Source of the DNA: Bacillota bacterium
Lineage (GTDB): Bacteria > Bacillota > Sulfobacillia > Symbiobacteriales > Symbiobacteriaceae
Assembly: GCA_023623185.1 (NCBI GenBank)
Contig: JAMNXV010000022.1
Location: 1 to 40,180 of the forward strand
Length of the DNA: 40,180 nt
Reading direction: 5' to 3'
A model generated the notes under the pieces. It made no database searches. It was not told where the DNA came from and worked only from the letters and a program-made list of their open reading frames with translations. Positions 31,956 through 39,863 of the stretch are shown here, one piece after another. The position numbers and the translations under genes were made by a program. How positions within the stretch are numbered: the first letter of the stretch is position 1; every line of letters starts with the position of its first letter.

Positions 31956-32773
31956 TGAACGGTAATTCTGCCAGACAGCGGTATCGGCTGCGGTGGCGCG
32001 TGCGCGCCGTCCGGGGGGGAGACTGGTTCCGGGAAAGGGGGCAGAAGGGCCTCTCCAGCCTTCCGCACCTCTTCACCCTGGCCAACCTTTCGTTCGGCAT
32101 CGGGAGTCTCCTCCTGACCATGGACGGTCAGTTTCGGTCAGCCTCGCTCATGGTGGTCGGTTCCCTGATCGCCGACGGCCTGGACGGCCGGCTGGCCCGA
32201 TTGATGAAGGCCGACGGCGCCTTCGGCCGCGAGCTCGACTCCCTGGCCGACGTGGTCTCGTTCGGCGTCGCCCCGGCGGTGCTGCTCTACCAGATGGGGC
32301 TGCGCGATCTCGGCAGCCTGGGGCTTGCCGTGACGCTGTTCTTCCCCCTGTGCGGTGCCCTGCGCCTGGCGCGGTTCAACATCCTCAACATCGAGGGCTA
32401 CTTCCTCGGCGTGCCGATCACCGCTGCGGGCACCCTGCTTTCCACCATGGCCTTCTACTTCCAGCAGGAAACCACAGCGCCGCCCCCGCCGCACGTCATC
32501 CCCGCCGTCATGGTCATCCTGGGGTATCTCATGACCTCGTCCATTCCGTACCCCGACTTCAAGAAGCGGCCCAGGGGCGCGGGCATCCAGTTCTGGCCGG
32601 TGGTCGGGCCGGTGCTGGCCCTGGCCGGGCTGCTCTACGCCGCCGGGTGGAACCCGTGGGTCGTCATCCTCATGCCGCTCACGGCCTACGTGGTGCTGGG
32701 CCCGTGGCTCGTCGTGCTCCGGAAGTGGGACGAGAAGGTGCAGCCCTGGCTGGCCACAGTCACCCGGCGCTGA
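31955..32773 (+). CDS. pssA: CDP-diacylglycerol-serine O-phosphatidyltransferase
   Basis: Integral membrane enzyme (272 residues) that makes phosphatidylserine, the substrate of Psd. The CDP-alcohol phosphotransferase motif is complete: DGLDGRLAR, then Gly91, Asp95 and Asp99 (DG-x2-AR-x8-G-x3-D-x3-D). About seven hydrophobic segments follow a basic N-terminus. The start is GTG 31955, with gggagg eight bases upstream; the stop of psd and this start share one base, so they are co-translated. It ends at a T-tailed terminator. Confidence 0.94.
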   Translation: MNGNSARQRYRLRWRVRAVRGGDWFRERGQKGLSSLPHLFTLANLSFGIGSLLLTMDGQFRSASLMVVGSLIADGLDGRLARLMKADGAFGRELDSLADVVSFGVAPAVLLYQMGLRDLGSLGLAVTLFFPLCGALRLARFNILNIEGYFLGVPITAAGTLLSTMAFYFQQETTAPPPPHVIPAVMVILGYLMTSSIPYPDFKKRPRGAGIQFWPVVGPVLALAGLLYAAGWNPWVVILMPLTAYVVLGPWLVVLRKWDEKVQPWLATVTRR

Positions 32774-32798
32774 TTGGCCGACTCCGTTCGCTCAGCCT

Positions 32799-32823
32799 GG
32801 CCCCGCCATCTGGCGGGGCCTTT
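32799..32823 (+). terminator. Rho-independent terminator after pssA
   Basis: ggccccgcc (32799-32807), loop atct and ggcggggcc (32812-32820) form a perfect 9-bp stem followed by TTT. Confidence 0.75.
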
Positions 32824-32887
32824 GCATACCCCTTGTCCGGCACCCGTATACATGGGTCAAGCCGTGGGCGGGGAGAGGTGAACGGAA

Positions 32888-33280
32888 GTGCGCGGAGCGG
32901 ACAGCGGTGAGTCGCTGCTTGACGTGGGCGCGCTGGCGTCGGGCGTGCTCTGGGGCGTAATGCTCATGGTGGTCAGCGCGCTGGTGCTGGGTGTGCTGGA
33001 CTTCCGCTACCCGCCGGAGCCCCAGGCCGAGGCGGCCCGCACCCTGGTCGTGCAGGGTGTCGCCGCGGCGCTGGCCGGGCTCCGTGCCGCCTGGGTGGCG
33101 GGGCGCGGCGGGTTTCTGCACGGGCTGGCGGCCGGCGTCGCACTGATCGCAGCCGTCACGGTGCTCATCGGCATCTTCCGGGACCTCCCCGGCATCGTCG
33201 GCCTGGCGAGGGGGCTGCTGCTGGGGGCCGGCGCCGGCGCCGCAGCCGGGATCGCGGCCGTCAACGTGGCGCGGCGGTGA
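32888..33280 (+). CDS. Small integral membrane protein, TIGR04086/YrzE-like
   Basis: 130 residues with four hydrophobic segments (about 14-36, 54-70, 76-96 and 105-125) and glycine-rich faces (GAGAGAAAGIAAV). The layout resembles the TIGR04086 family of Firmicute membrane proteins of unknown role. The start is GTG 32888, behind gggagaggtg. It lies between the pssA terminator and the peptidoglycan-binding gene, with which it may be co-transcribed. Confidence 0.65.
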   Translation: MRGADSGESLLDVGALASGVLWGVMLMVVSALVLGVLDFRYPPEPQAEAARTLVVQGVAAALAGLRAAWVAGRGGFLHGLAAGVALIAAVTVLIGIFRDLPGIVGLARGLLLGAGAGAAAGIAAVNVARR

Positions 33281-33355
33281 GCAGCGCCGGGTTTACAAAA
33301 CATGCGCACGGGGCAGACTTTCTGGCTGAGAGAAGCTGGAAGGGAGGAGCGCCCC

Positions 33356-34408
33356 GTGAAGAGCTCCGCATGGGTGGCCACCACAGCTGCGACGCTGGCG
33401 GTCGTGGCGCTGCTGGTGGCGCTGCCGACCACTGCGGCCGCCTTCCGGTCCCCGTCTGCCGGACCCCTGGCGACGGTGGTCAGCGAGCGTGCACTGCGCC
33501 ACGGCGACCGCGGCCCGGCGGTCGCCCAGCTGCAGGACCTGCTCCGTCAGAGCGGCTTCGACCCCGGTCCGGTGGACGGGATCTTCGGCCCCCTCACCGA
33601 GGCGGCCGTCATCGCCGCCCAGCGCCATTTCGGGCTGGAGGTGGACGGGCTGGCGGGCCGCATGACCGTCGGCGCCCTGGAGGGGGCGAGGTCGCAGGCG
33701 CCCTCGCCGGCCGCGGCGGTGCAGCGGGAGGCGCCGGGTGCGGTTCGGCGGGAGTGGCCGCAGCCGTCCGAAACGGGTCTCAGAATCTACGACGCGGTGG
33801 TGGCAGCGGCCGACCGGCAGGAGGCACCGGCCGGCGGCGCAGCGGCTGCGCTGACCTTCCACCACCTGCCCGCGCCTGAAGCGCTCAGTGCGCTGCTGCA
33901 GCACCTGGCGGCGCACGATGCCCGGGCGACCTTCTTCGTCACCGGAACCGAGGCCGAACTCCGGGCGGCGGACCTGCAGCGCATCCAGGCCGCGGGCCAC
34001 GACGTGGGCAGCCTCGGCTACCGCGAGGTAGACCTGCGCAACCTGCCGCACTGGGCGGTGCGCGCGGAGCTGCGGAAGGCCAGGGAGGCCGTGGCGAAGG
34101 CCACGGGCGCGCCGCCGGAGCTGTCCCGGCCGCCCCTCGGCCGCTTTGACCGGCAGCTCGTGCGCCTCGCGGAGGAGGAGGGGATGCGAATGGTCCTGTG
34201 GTCCAACGCCGTCGCACCGGCCGGCGTGAACGGAAGCCCTGACCGGCTGGCCGCCCACGTCCTGCGGGCGCTGCACCCGGGCGCAATGCTGATGATCCCG
34301 CTGGATGTGCCCGGTGGGGTGGAAGCGGCGCACCGGGTGCTGCAGGGCATGACAGAGGCCGGCTATCGCACGCAGCCTCCGCTCTCGGGCCATTACGACA
34401 CGAAATGA
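33356..34408 (+). CDS. Secreted peptidoglycan-binding protein with a degenerate polysaccharide-deacetylase domain
   Basis: 350 residues from GTG 33356 behind gggaggag. A Sec signal peptide is clear (basic start, hydrophobic 9-24, Ala-rich cleavage near 27-30). A PG_binding_1 domain spans about 46-110 (LRHGDRGPAVAQLQDLL, GIFGPLTEAAV). After a linker, residues 163-345 follow the NodB deacetylase layout: ALTF-HHLP (165-171), ATFFVTG, GHDVGSLGYRE (214-224), RPPLG (258-262), and MVLWS. The metal-binding Asp pair of motif 1 and the His pair of motif 2 are absent. It is therefore probably a non-catalytic, wall-binding pseudoenzyme. No terminator follows before the TPR gene. Confidence 0.8.
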   Translation: MKSSAWVATTAATLAVVALLVALPTTAAAFRSPSAGPLATVVSERALRHGDRGPAVAQLQDLLRQSGFDPGPVDGIFGPLTEAAVIAAQRHFGLEVDGLAGRMTVGALEGARSQAPSPAAAVQREAPGAVRREWPQPSETGLRIYDAVVAAADRQEAPAGGAAAALTFHHLPAPEALSALLQHLAAHDARATFFVTGTEAELRAADLQRIQAAGHDVGSLGYREVDLRNLPHWAVRAELRKAREAVAKATGAPPELSRPPLGRFDRQLVRLAEEEGMRMVLWSNAVAPAGVNGSPDRLAAHVLRALHPGAMLMIPLDVPGGVEAAHRVLQGMTEAGYRTQPPLSGHYDTK

Positions 34409-34517
34409 CAGGATTCGCCATCTTTGTCGACCGATTTCTGTCAACACTGGGCAGGAATGGGGGAGGAGCGGGTCAAATATAGGGGGGCAGCAGGCTCATT
34501 TCCGGGAGGAAACGGCA

Positions 34518-35726
34518 ATGACGGAAGCTGCTACCTCTGGGTCCGCACGGATGCGCGGCATCGGTCTGCTGACAGACCTGGCAGCCCTTCCCTGGCATGA
34601 GCGTCCGCCCCTGGGCTGGGCGGCCGCTGCGCTCTCCCTGGTCACCGGACGGGTAGGACGGGCCCTCAGTCGGTGCCGAAAGCTCGTGGAAGCGCAGCCC
34701 GAGCGGCTGGATCTGAGAGCGCGCCTGGCCGTCATGCTGTTGCATGCCGGCGCCGAGTGCGAGTTGCAGGCGGCCGTGGACCACCTGGCGCCGGCGGTCA
34801 AGCGCGATCCCGACCATCCCCACCTGCGGCGGTGGCTGGCCGAGGCGCTGGTGAGGAGCGGCATGCCTGAGGCCGCCATCGCGCACCTCGACGTCGGGCT
34901 GCGGCTGAATCCCGACATGCCTGAACTCTGGGTCACCAAGGGGCGGACCCTGCTGGTCCTCGGGCGAACGGAAGAGGCCCTGGTGTTCATCGACGGCGCG
35001 CTGGCCGGGCGGCCGCGCAGCGGCGCCCTGTGGAATCTGCGGGGGCTCTGCCTGAATGAGCTGGGCAGGCTGCAGGAGGCGGCAGAGGCCTACCGCAGGG
35101 CCGCCAGGCTGCTGCGCACCGACGGAGCGGTGTGGGCCAACCTGGGGCTGGTTCTGCAGAAGACCGGCGAGACCGCGGAGGCCCTGCGGGCGCTCCTGAG
35201 GGCCGTTCGGCTCAGGCCCGCAGACCCCACGCTGCTGAACAACGTGGGCTATACCCTGCTTCGGGCCGGGCGCACGCGGGAGGCCATTGAATCGTACCGG
35301 CAGGCCAGCGCCCTGGAACCGGATTCACCCCTTACCCTGGGCAACCTGGCGGCGGCGCTCTTCGAGGGCGGCATGGCGGCCGAGGCCACCAGGCTGCTGG
35401 ACGCCGCCCTGCAGAAGGCTCCGGGCGATCCGACCCTGCTGAACAACAAGGGGCACCTGCTCATGAAGGCGGGGCAGTTCCGTGAGGCCCTGGAGTGTTT
35501 CGACGAGGCCCTGAGGCGGGCGCCGGACGACCCCGCGGCCCTGGCCAACCAGGCCGCCTGCTACTTCGCGCTCGGGCGCTATGAGCAGGCCCTGAGCGCC
35601 TACCGACTGGCCGTGGCCACCGAGCCGGACAACAAGCAGCACCTGTGGTCCATCGGCGCGTGCCTGGAGCGGCTCGGGCGGGCAGAGGAGGCCCTGCAGA
35701 CGTACAATCAGGCCCTTGGCGCGTAA
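34518..35726 (+). CDS. Tetratricopeptide-repeat protein
   Basis: 402 residues made largely of about nine to ten TPR units from residue 75 onward, each with the W/L-G-Y/L-A/F-A-P pattern (for example LWNLRGLCLNELGRLQEAAEAYRRA and LLNNVGYTLLRAGRTREAIESYRQA in part). No signal peptide, membrane segment or enzymatic domain is seen, so it is a cytoplasmic protein-interaction scaffold. ATG 34518 follows gggaggaaa. It ends at a perfect 12-bp hairpin. Its partner is unknown. Confidence 0.85.
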   Translation: MTEAATSGSARMRGIGLLTDLAALPWHERPPLGWAAAALSLVTGRVGRALSRCRKLVEAQPERLDLRARLAVMLLHAGAECELQAAVDHLAPAVKRDPDHPHLRRWLAEALVRSGMPEAAIAHLDVGLRLNPDMPELWVTKGRTLLVLGRTEEALVFIDGALAGRPRSGALWNLRGLCLNELGRLQEAAEAYRRAARLLRTDGAVWANLGLVLQKTGETAEALRALLRAVRLRPADPTLLNNVGYTLLRAGRTREAIESYRQASALEPDSPLTLGNLAAALFEGGMAAEATRLLDAALQKAPGDPTLLNNKGHLLMKAGQFREALECFDEALRRAPDDPAALANQAACYFALGRYEQALSAYRLAVATEPDNKQHLWSIGACLERLGRAEEALQTYNQALGA

Positions 35727-35729
35727 CCG

Positions 35730-35759
35730 GAACAGGCCGGCTGGAATGCCGGCCTGTTC
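35730..35759 (+). terminator. Perfect 12-bp hairpin after the TPR gene
   Basis: gaacaggccggc (35730-35741), loop tggaat, and its exact complement (35748-35759), beginning three bases past the stop. A second GC-rich hairpin at about 35774-35811 lies at the end of the convergent spore-protein gene. Confidence 0.6.
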
Positions 35760-35808
35760 ATCTATGTCATCGGCGGGGTGCGCGCCCCCCGCCTGGGTGG
35801 GCGCCCCG

Positions 35809-36042
35809 CTACTTCAGGGTAGCGGAGCCTTCAGCGAGGGCCTGCTCGGCGTACTTCAGCATCACCTTCACCATGCGGCCGCCGATGCGGCCCCCGATGT
35901 GTCCACATGCGCGTGAGCTCATCTGGGGCCAGCCGTGCTGCACGATCTGTTCGGTAAGGCCTGCCTGTTCGGCAACCTCCCACTTGAAGCGGTCCAGGAG
36001 CTCATGCGGTAAAACTCGGCCGGTGGGCGTGAACTTTGCCAC
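35809..36042 (-). CDS. Alpha/beta-type small acid-soluble spore protein, divergent
   Basis: 77 residues. The order LLDRFKWEVAEQAGL, then GHIGGRIGGRMVKVMLKYAEQAL, matches alpha/beta SASPs, which coat spore DNA and protect it from UV and heat. The conserved EIA-E-G first helix and the GG-MVK-L---AE second helix are recognisable. The germination-protease site is less clear, and HGWPQMSSRACG differs from the typical DLTSRQNG spacer. The start is GTG 36042 with ggaggt eight bases ahead. Expression in the forespore (sigma-G) is expected but no clear sigma-G promoter is seen. Confidence 0.8.
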   Translation of the reverse strand: MAKFTPTGRVLPHELLDRFKWEVAEQAGLTEQIVQHGWPQMSSRACGHIGGRIGGRMVKVMLKYAEQALAEGSATLK

Positions 36043-36059
36043 GGAGCACCACCTCCTGC

Positions 36060-36137
36060 GGTTTTACGCTGTTAGTGTTCGGCGCCGTCGCCGTCGTTAT
36101 GTCTACCAATCCGCGGCATCACAGGATACGTAAAACC
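36060..36137. promoter_or_regulatory. Distant inverted repeat between the SASP and FtsA-like genes
   Basis: ggttttacg (36060-36068) and its exact complement cgtaaaacc (36129-36137) bracket 60 bases of the divergent promoter region. They may be paired sites for one regulator facing both genes. Confidence 0.35.
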
Positions 36138-36226
36138 AATGACGAAGGAGCAGCCGAACGTTTTGTCGAATGAGTATCCAGTTTTGCCTACCCCCGGGAA
36201 GAGCGTGGTGCGAGGAGGTCCAGAAG

Positions 36227-38380
36227 TTGTCAGCTCGCCCGCTTCTCACACTCGATATCGGCACCCGCAAGGTCGCCGGGCTCGTCACTGCCCCCGGCCC
36301 GAGGGGACTGAAGATTATTGCCGCGGAGGTCATGGAGCACGCCACCCGCGCCATGCACGACGGCCAGATTCACGACGTCGCCGCCGTGGCCGAGGCGGTT
36401 ACGCGCGTGGTCGGGCGGCTGGAAAAGCGCACCGGCGAACCGTTGCGTGAGGTGGCCGTGGCCGCCGCGGGGCGCGCCCTCCGTACGGTGCGGGGCCGCG
36501 CCGAACGGCAGCTGTCGGGACTGACGCAGCTTACTGCCGACGAGGTCTTCAGCCTGGAGCTCGAGGCGGTGCAGGCCGCGCAGGGGGCGCTCAGCGAGGT
36601 GCTCCGCGAGGGCGAGCGGCCGCAGGACTATCACTACGTCGGCCATTCCGTGACACGCAGCCTCCTGGACGGCTTCTCCCTGGCCAACCTGGTTGGTCAG
36701 CGGGGTACCGTCGCGGAGGTCGAGGTCATCGCCACCTTCCTGCCCAGGGGTGTCATCGACTCGCTGCAGTCTGTGCTGGAGACCTGCGGGCTGGAGATGA
36801 TCGCCCTCACGCTGGAGCCCATCGCGGCCCTGAGCGTGGCGGTTCCCGACTCCATGCGCCACCTCAACCTGGCCCTGGTGGACATCGGCGCGGGCACCTC
36901 CGACATCGCCCTCACCGCCCGGGGCGCCGTCCTGGCGTACGATATGGTGCCCATCGCCGGCGACGAGATCACCGAGGCGCTCTCCGAAACCTTCCTGCTG
37001 GACTTCAACGTCGGCGAGGCGGTCAAGCGCAAGACCGGGACGTCGGATGTGCTGCGCTTCACCGACATCCTCGGCCAGACGCTGGTCAAGGAGCGGCACG
37101 AGCTGGTCGAGGCGATGCAGCCCGCCGCCCGGCGGCTGGCGGGGCAGATCGCCCGGCGGATCCTCGCCCTGAACGGAGGTGAGCCGCCGCAGGCCGTCCT
37201 GCTGGTGGGCGGCGGTTCGCTCACGCCGGGCCTCCCGGAATACGTGGCGGCCGAACTGGGCCTGCCCGCTCAGCGGGTCGCCGTGCGGGGCCGCGACGCG
37301 ATCCGGGGCGTGGAGGGGGCCCGGAGCCTGCTGAAGGGGCCGGATGCCATCACGCCCATCGGCATCGCCGTGGCCGCGCGGGACCACTCCACCCTGGGAT
37401 TTTCATATGTCTACGTGAACGGCGGCGGGGTACGGCTGTTCCGCCCCGGCCGGCTGACCGTGGCAGACGCGCTGCTGGCCGCCGGGATTTCCATCCGTGA
37501 GCTGCAGGGAACCGTTGGCAAGGGGTTGACGATCACCGTCAACGGGGAGCTGCGCATGGTGCCCGGGACCTTCGGCCGCCCCGCCCGCATCCTGCTCAAC
37601 GGCGAACCGGCGGGGCTGGACACGCCGGTTCAGCACCACGACCGCATCGACGTGGAGCCGGGCACTCCCGGCGAACCCGGGCGCGCCACGGTCGCCGAGG
37701 TCGCGCCTGAGGCCGTCTGCCAGCTCACCGTGGTCCTGAACGGCACGCAACACACCCTCTCCCCGCTGGTGACCGTGAACGGCGAGCCTGGAGAGCCGGA
37801 CCGGGAGCTGGCGGACAACGACGTGGTGGTCGTGCGGCCGCTCCGCACCGTGGAGGATGCGCTGACCGCCCTCGGCTACGCCGACCTGTCGACAGCCGAA
37901 GTAATTCGGTACACACTGAATGGAAAGCCGGGTTCCGTCCTGTGGCCGCGCTATGTGCTTGCCATCAACGGCGCGCCGGCAGAGCCCGACGCTCTGGAGG
38001 CGCCGGTGCAGTCCGGCGACCGGTTTGAGATCCGCGACAACCCGCCTCTGACCGCCGGCGAGCTCGTAGAGCGGCTCGGCGCGGGCGCAGAGGTGCGCGT
38101 TCGCCTGAACGGCGAGGTGTACGCGGTGCCGGCCGGCAGTCTGCGGGTGGTGCGCAACGGCGTCCTCGCCGGTCCGGCCGATGCGCTCCGGGAGGGCGAT
38201 GAGATTGTGATCACCACCAGCGAGGAGCCGCCAATCTTTGCCAACCTGCTCGTTGCGGCCGGGGTGACGGCCACGCCGCCCCCCGGAAAGCGGCAGCTCG
38301 TGATGCGCCTCAACGGGCGCGAAGCGGAGTTCATCACCCCGATCTCTGAGGGTGACGACGCAGAGATCGAATGGATCTGA
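36227..38380 (+). CDS. FtsA/PilM-like ATPase with a repeated beta-rich C-terminal half
   Basis: 717 residues. The start is TTG 36227, seven bases after ggaggt, giving MSARPLLTLDIGTRKVAG. Residues 1-385 are an actin-like ATPase: LTLDIGTRKVA (phosphate 1), LALVDIGAGTSDIAL (phosphate 2) and LLVGGGSLTPGL (adenosine). The middle insertion is of the FtsA/SHS2 kind. Residues 405-717 hold about five tandem modules, each with a short helix (such as TVADALLAAG, TVEDALTALG, TAGELVERLG) followed by two beta-LNG/VNG turns and a terminal GD-x-I/V strand, as in beta-grasp (ThiS/SLBB-like) folds. No C-terminal membrane-binding helix like that of FtsA is seen. It precedes the S51-like gene. The biological role is not known to me. 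Confidence 0.8.
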   Translation: MSARPLLTLDIGTRKVAGLVTAPGPRGLKIIAAEVMEHATRAMHDGQIHDVAAVAEAVTRVVGRLEKRTGEPLREVAVAAAGRALRTVRGRAERQLSGLTQLTADEVFSLELEAVQAAQGALSEVLREGERPQDYHYVGHSVTRSLLDGFSLANLVGQRGTVAEVEVIATFLPRGVIDSLQSVLETCGLEMIALTLEPIAALSVAVPDSMRHLNLALVDIGAGTSDIALTARGAVLAYDMVPIAGDEITEALSETFLLDFNVGEAVKRKTGTSDVLRFTDILGQTLVKERHELVEAMQPAARRLAGQIARRILALNGGEPPQAVLLVGGGSLTPGLPEYVAAELGLPAQRVAVRGRDAIRGVEGARSLLKGPDAITPIGIAVAARDHSTLGFSYVYVNGGGVRLFRPGRLTVADALLAAGISIRELQGTVGKGLTITVNGELRMVPGTFGRPARILLNGEPAGLDTPVQHHDRIDVEPGTPGEPGRATVAEVAPEAVCQLTVVLNGTQHTLSPLVTVNGEPGEPDRELADNDVVVVRPLRTVEDALTALGYADLSTAEVIRYTLNGKPGSVLWPRYVLAINGAPAEPDALEAPVQSGDRFEIRDNPPLTAGELVERLGAGAEVRVRLNGEVYAVPAGSLRVVRNGVLAGPADALREGDEIVITTSEEPPIFANLLVAAGVTATPPPGKRQLVMRLNGREAEFITPISEGDDAEIEWI

Positions 38381-38447
38381 CGGGAATCTGCGCCGCCCGC
38401 CGCAATAGATTTAGAGCGAGTGGCAGCCCACAGGAGGTGATAGCGCG

Positions 38448-39401
38448 GTGAACCTAGAACGCCTGGGTTCCATTACATCGGAACTCTCCTCGAACCTGCT
38501 GAAGGCCATCGTCGTGCCGCAGGGGGGCCTGCGCGCTTGGTTCGCCCGCCATCGCTCTTCCGCCCAGCGGAACAAGAACGGCCGCCCGGAGGCGCGGCCC
38601 GAGCGTGAACTAGATGTCTCCACCGCGGAGTTTCCCGCCGGTCCGGTGATCCTCATGGGAGGAACCCCGGTGCCGGATGAGGCCGTTGTCGCAGCCGTTC
38701 ACCTCTCCGGAGGCAGGAGCTCGCGGGTCGCGATTGTGCCCGCTGCGGCCAGTGGCGATCCGGAGGTGGCGGCCGCCGCGGCGGCGCGGGCGTTCACCCG
38801 CTTTGGCATGAAGCAAGTGGAGCCGCTGCTCCTGGACTCCCGCGAAAAGGCTGCGGATCCGCAATGGGCGGCACGGCTGCGCGAGTTCGACGCCATCGTG
38901 CTGTGCGGCGACAGCCCGTCCCAGGGGCTGCACGTGCTGCAGTCCACCGCCGCGGCCGCGGCGCTCCGGGAGCACCTGCAGGCCGGGCGCCTCCTGGTCG
39001 GCATTGACGCCGGGGCCGCGATTCTGGGGAGCCGGCTGTTCCTGCACGCGGCGGACGACGCCAGCACCGTCGGGCTGGGCATTCTGCCGGCCCTGCTCAT
39101 CGACTGGGGCTTCAGCGGCGCCCAGCGCTTCAGCCGCCTGGTGCGGGCGATGTCCGCACCCGAGGCCTGCGCCATGATGGGGGTGGGGCTTGACACCTGC
39201 ACGGGGCTGCTGGTGAGCGATGGCGAGGCAAAGGCGCTGGGCGAGGCCACGGTGACGGTTCTGGACCCGTGGGAGCGGGGCACGCCCAGCGAGGACCGGC
39301 CTGGCGGGCTGAAGGTCCACCTTCTGACAGACGGCTACCGGCTGAACTTCCGCACGCGCCGGGCGTTCCCCCCCGAGCGCCAGGAGGCGGAGGTCAGGTA
39401 A
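38448..39401 (+). CDS. S51 cyanophycinase/dipeptidase-E-like protein lacking the catalytic serine
   Basis: 317 residues. From about 63 on it follows the class-I amidotransferase-like fold of peptidase S51: GPVILMGG, RVAIVPAAASGDP, FDAIVLCGDSPSQG and GIDAGAAILGSRLF. In cyanophycinases the last is G-T-S-A-G-A with the serine nucleophile; here residue 187 is Asp. It is therefore likely inactive as a serine peptidase, perhaps a binding or regulatory protein. The first 60 residues are unlike S51 enzymes. The start is GTG 38448 after an excellent caggaggtga. It lies 67 bases after the FtsA-like gene on the same strand and ends at a T-tailed terminator, so the two probably form an operon. Confidence 0.75.
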   Translation: MNLERLGSITSELSSNLLKAIVVPQGGLRAWFARHRSSAQRNKNGRPEARPERELDVSTAEFPAGPVILMGGTPVPDEAVVAAVHLSGGRSSRVAIVPAAASGDPEVAAAAAARAFTRFGMKQVEPLLLDSREKAADPQWAARLREFDAIVLCGDSPSQGLHVLQSTAAAAALREHLQAGRLLVGIDAGAAILGSRLFLHAADDASTVGLGILPALLIDWGFSGAQRFSRLVRAMSAPEACAMMGVGLDTCTGLLVSDGEAKALGEATVTVLDPWERGTPSEDRPGGLKVHLLTDGYRLNFRTRRAFPPERQEAEVR

Positions 39402-39414
39402 ACGGCGAATCGCG

Positions 39415-39441
39415 GGACCACCGAACTCGGTGGTCCTTTTT
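39415..39441 (+). terminator. Rho-independent terminator after the S51-like gene
   Basis: ggaccaccg (39415-39423), loop aact and cggtggtcc (39428-39436) followed by five Ts. This is the best intrinsic terminator in the window. Confidence 0.88.
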
Positions 39442-39511
39442 CGCTTTCTTGGGAACCTTTCGCCCGCCCCGTTTGTCCTGTGTGTGGCGGCCGCCGGACG
39501 GAGGTGAGTGG

Positions 39512-39857
39512 ATGCTGACGCAGGGGGAGTTCCTGCGTCTGTTGCAGGAGCAGGAGGGCCGGCTCTACCGCATCGCGATGGCAATCACAGGCAGCGATGC
39601 CGACGCCTGGGACGCCCTGCAGGACGCCGTGGAGGCCGCGGTACGCAGCCTGCCGGAGCTGCAGGGCGGGGCTGATGCCTTCCCCAGCTGGATCAGGCGC
39701 ATCGTGGTGAAGCATCCATAGCGGCCCGGGAGATCTGGGGGCTGATGGATGAACTGGACGCGGGGCAGCGGCAGGTGGTCGCCCTGCGCTACCTGGCCGA
39801 CCTGCCGCTGGAGGAGATTGCCCGCAGGCTTGACCTGCCTGTGGGTACGGTGAAATT
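39512..39857 (+). pseudogene. Broken ECF sigma factor gene
   Basis: ATG 39512 with ggaggtgag upstream opens 69 codons of sigma region 2 (QEGRLYRIAMAITGS, DAWDALQDAVEAA, SWIRRIVVK) and stops at 39719-39721. In the next frame, from about 39724, sequence resuming at REIWGLMDELDAGQ reads as sigma region 4 (QVVALRYLADLPLEEIARRLDLPVGTVK). The normal linker of a few tens of residues is missing, so a deletion with frameshift is likely. After GTVK the similarity ends near 39857, where the tail of the convergent VOC gene begins; the helix that contacts the -35 box is incomplete. It is non-functional as written, assuming no sequencing error. Confidence 0.75.
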
Positions 39858-39863
39858 TCAAGC

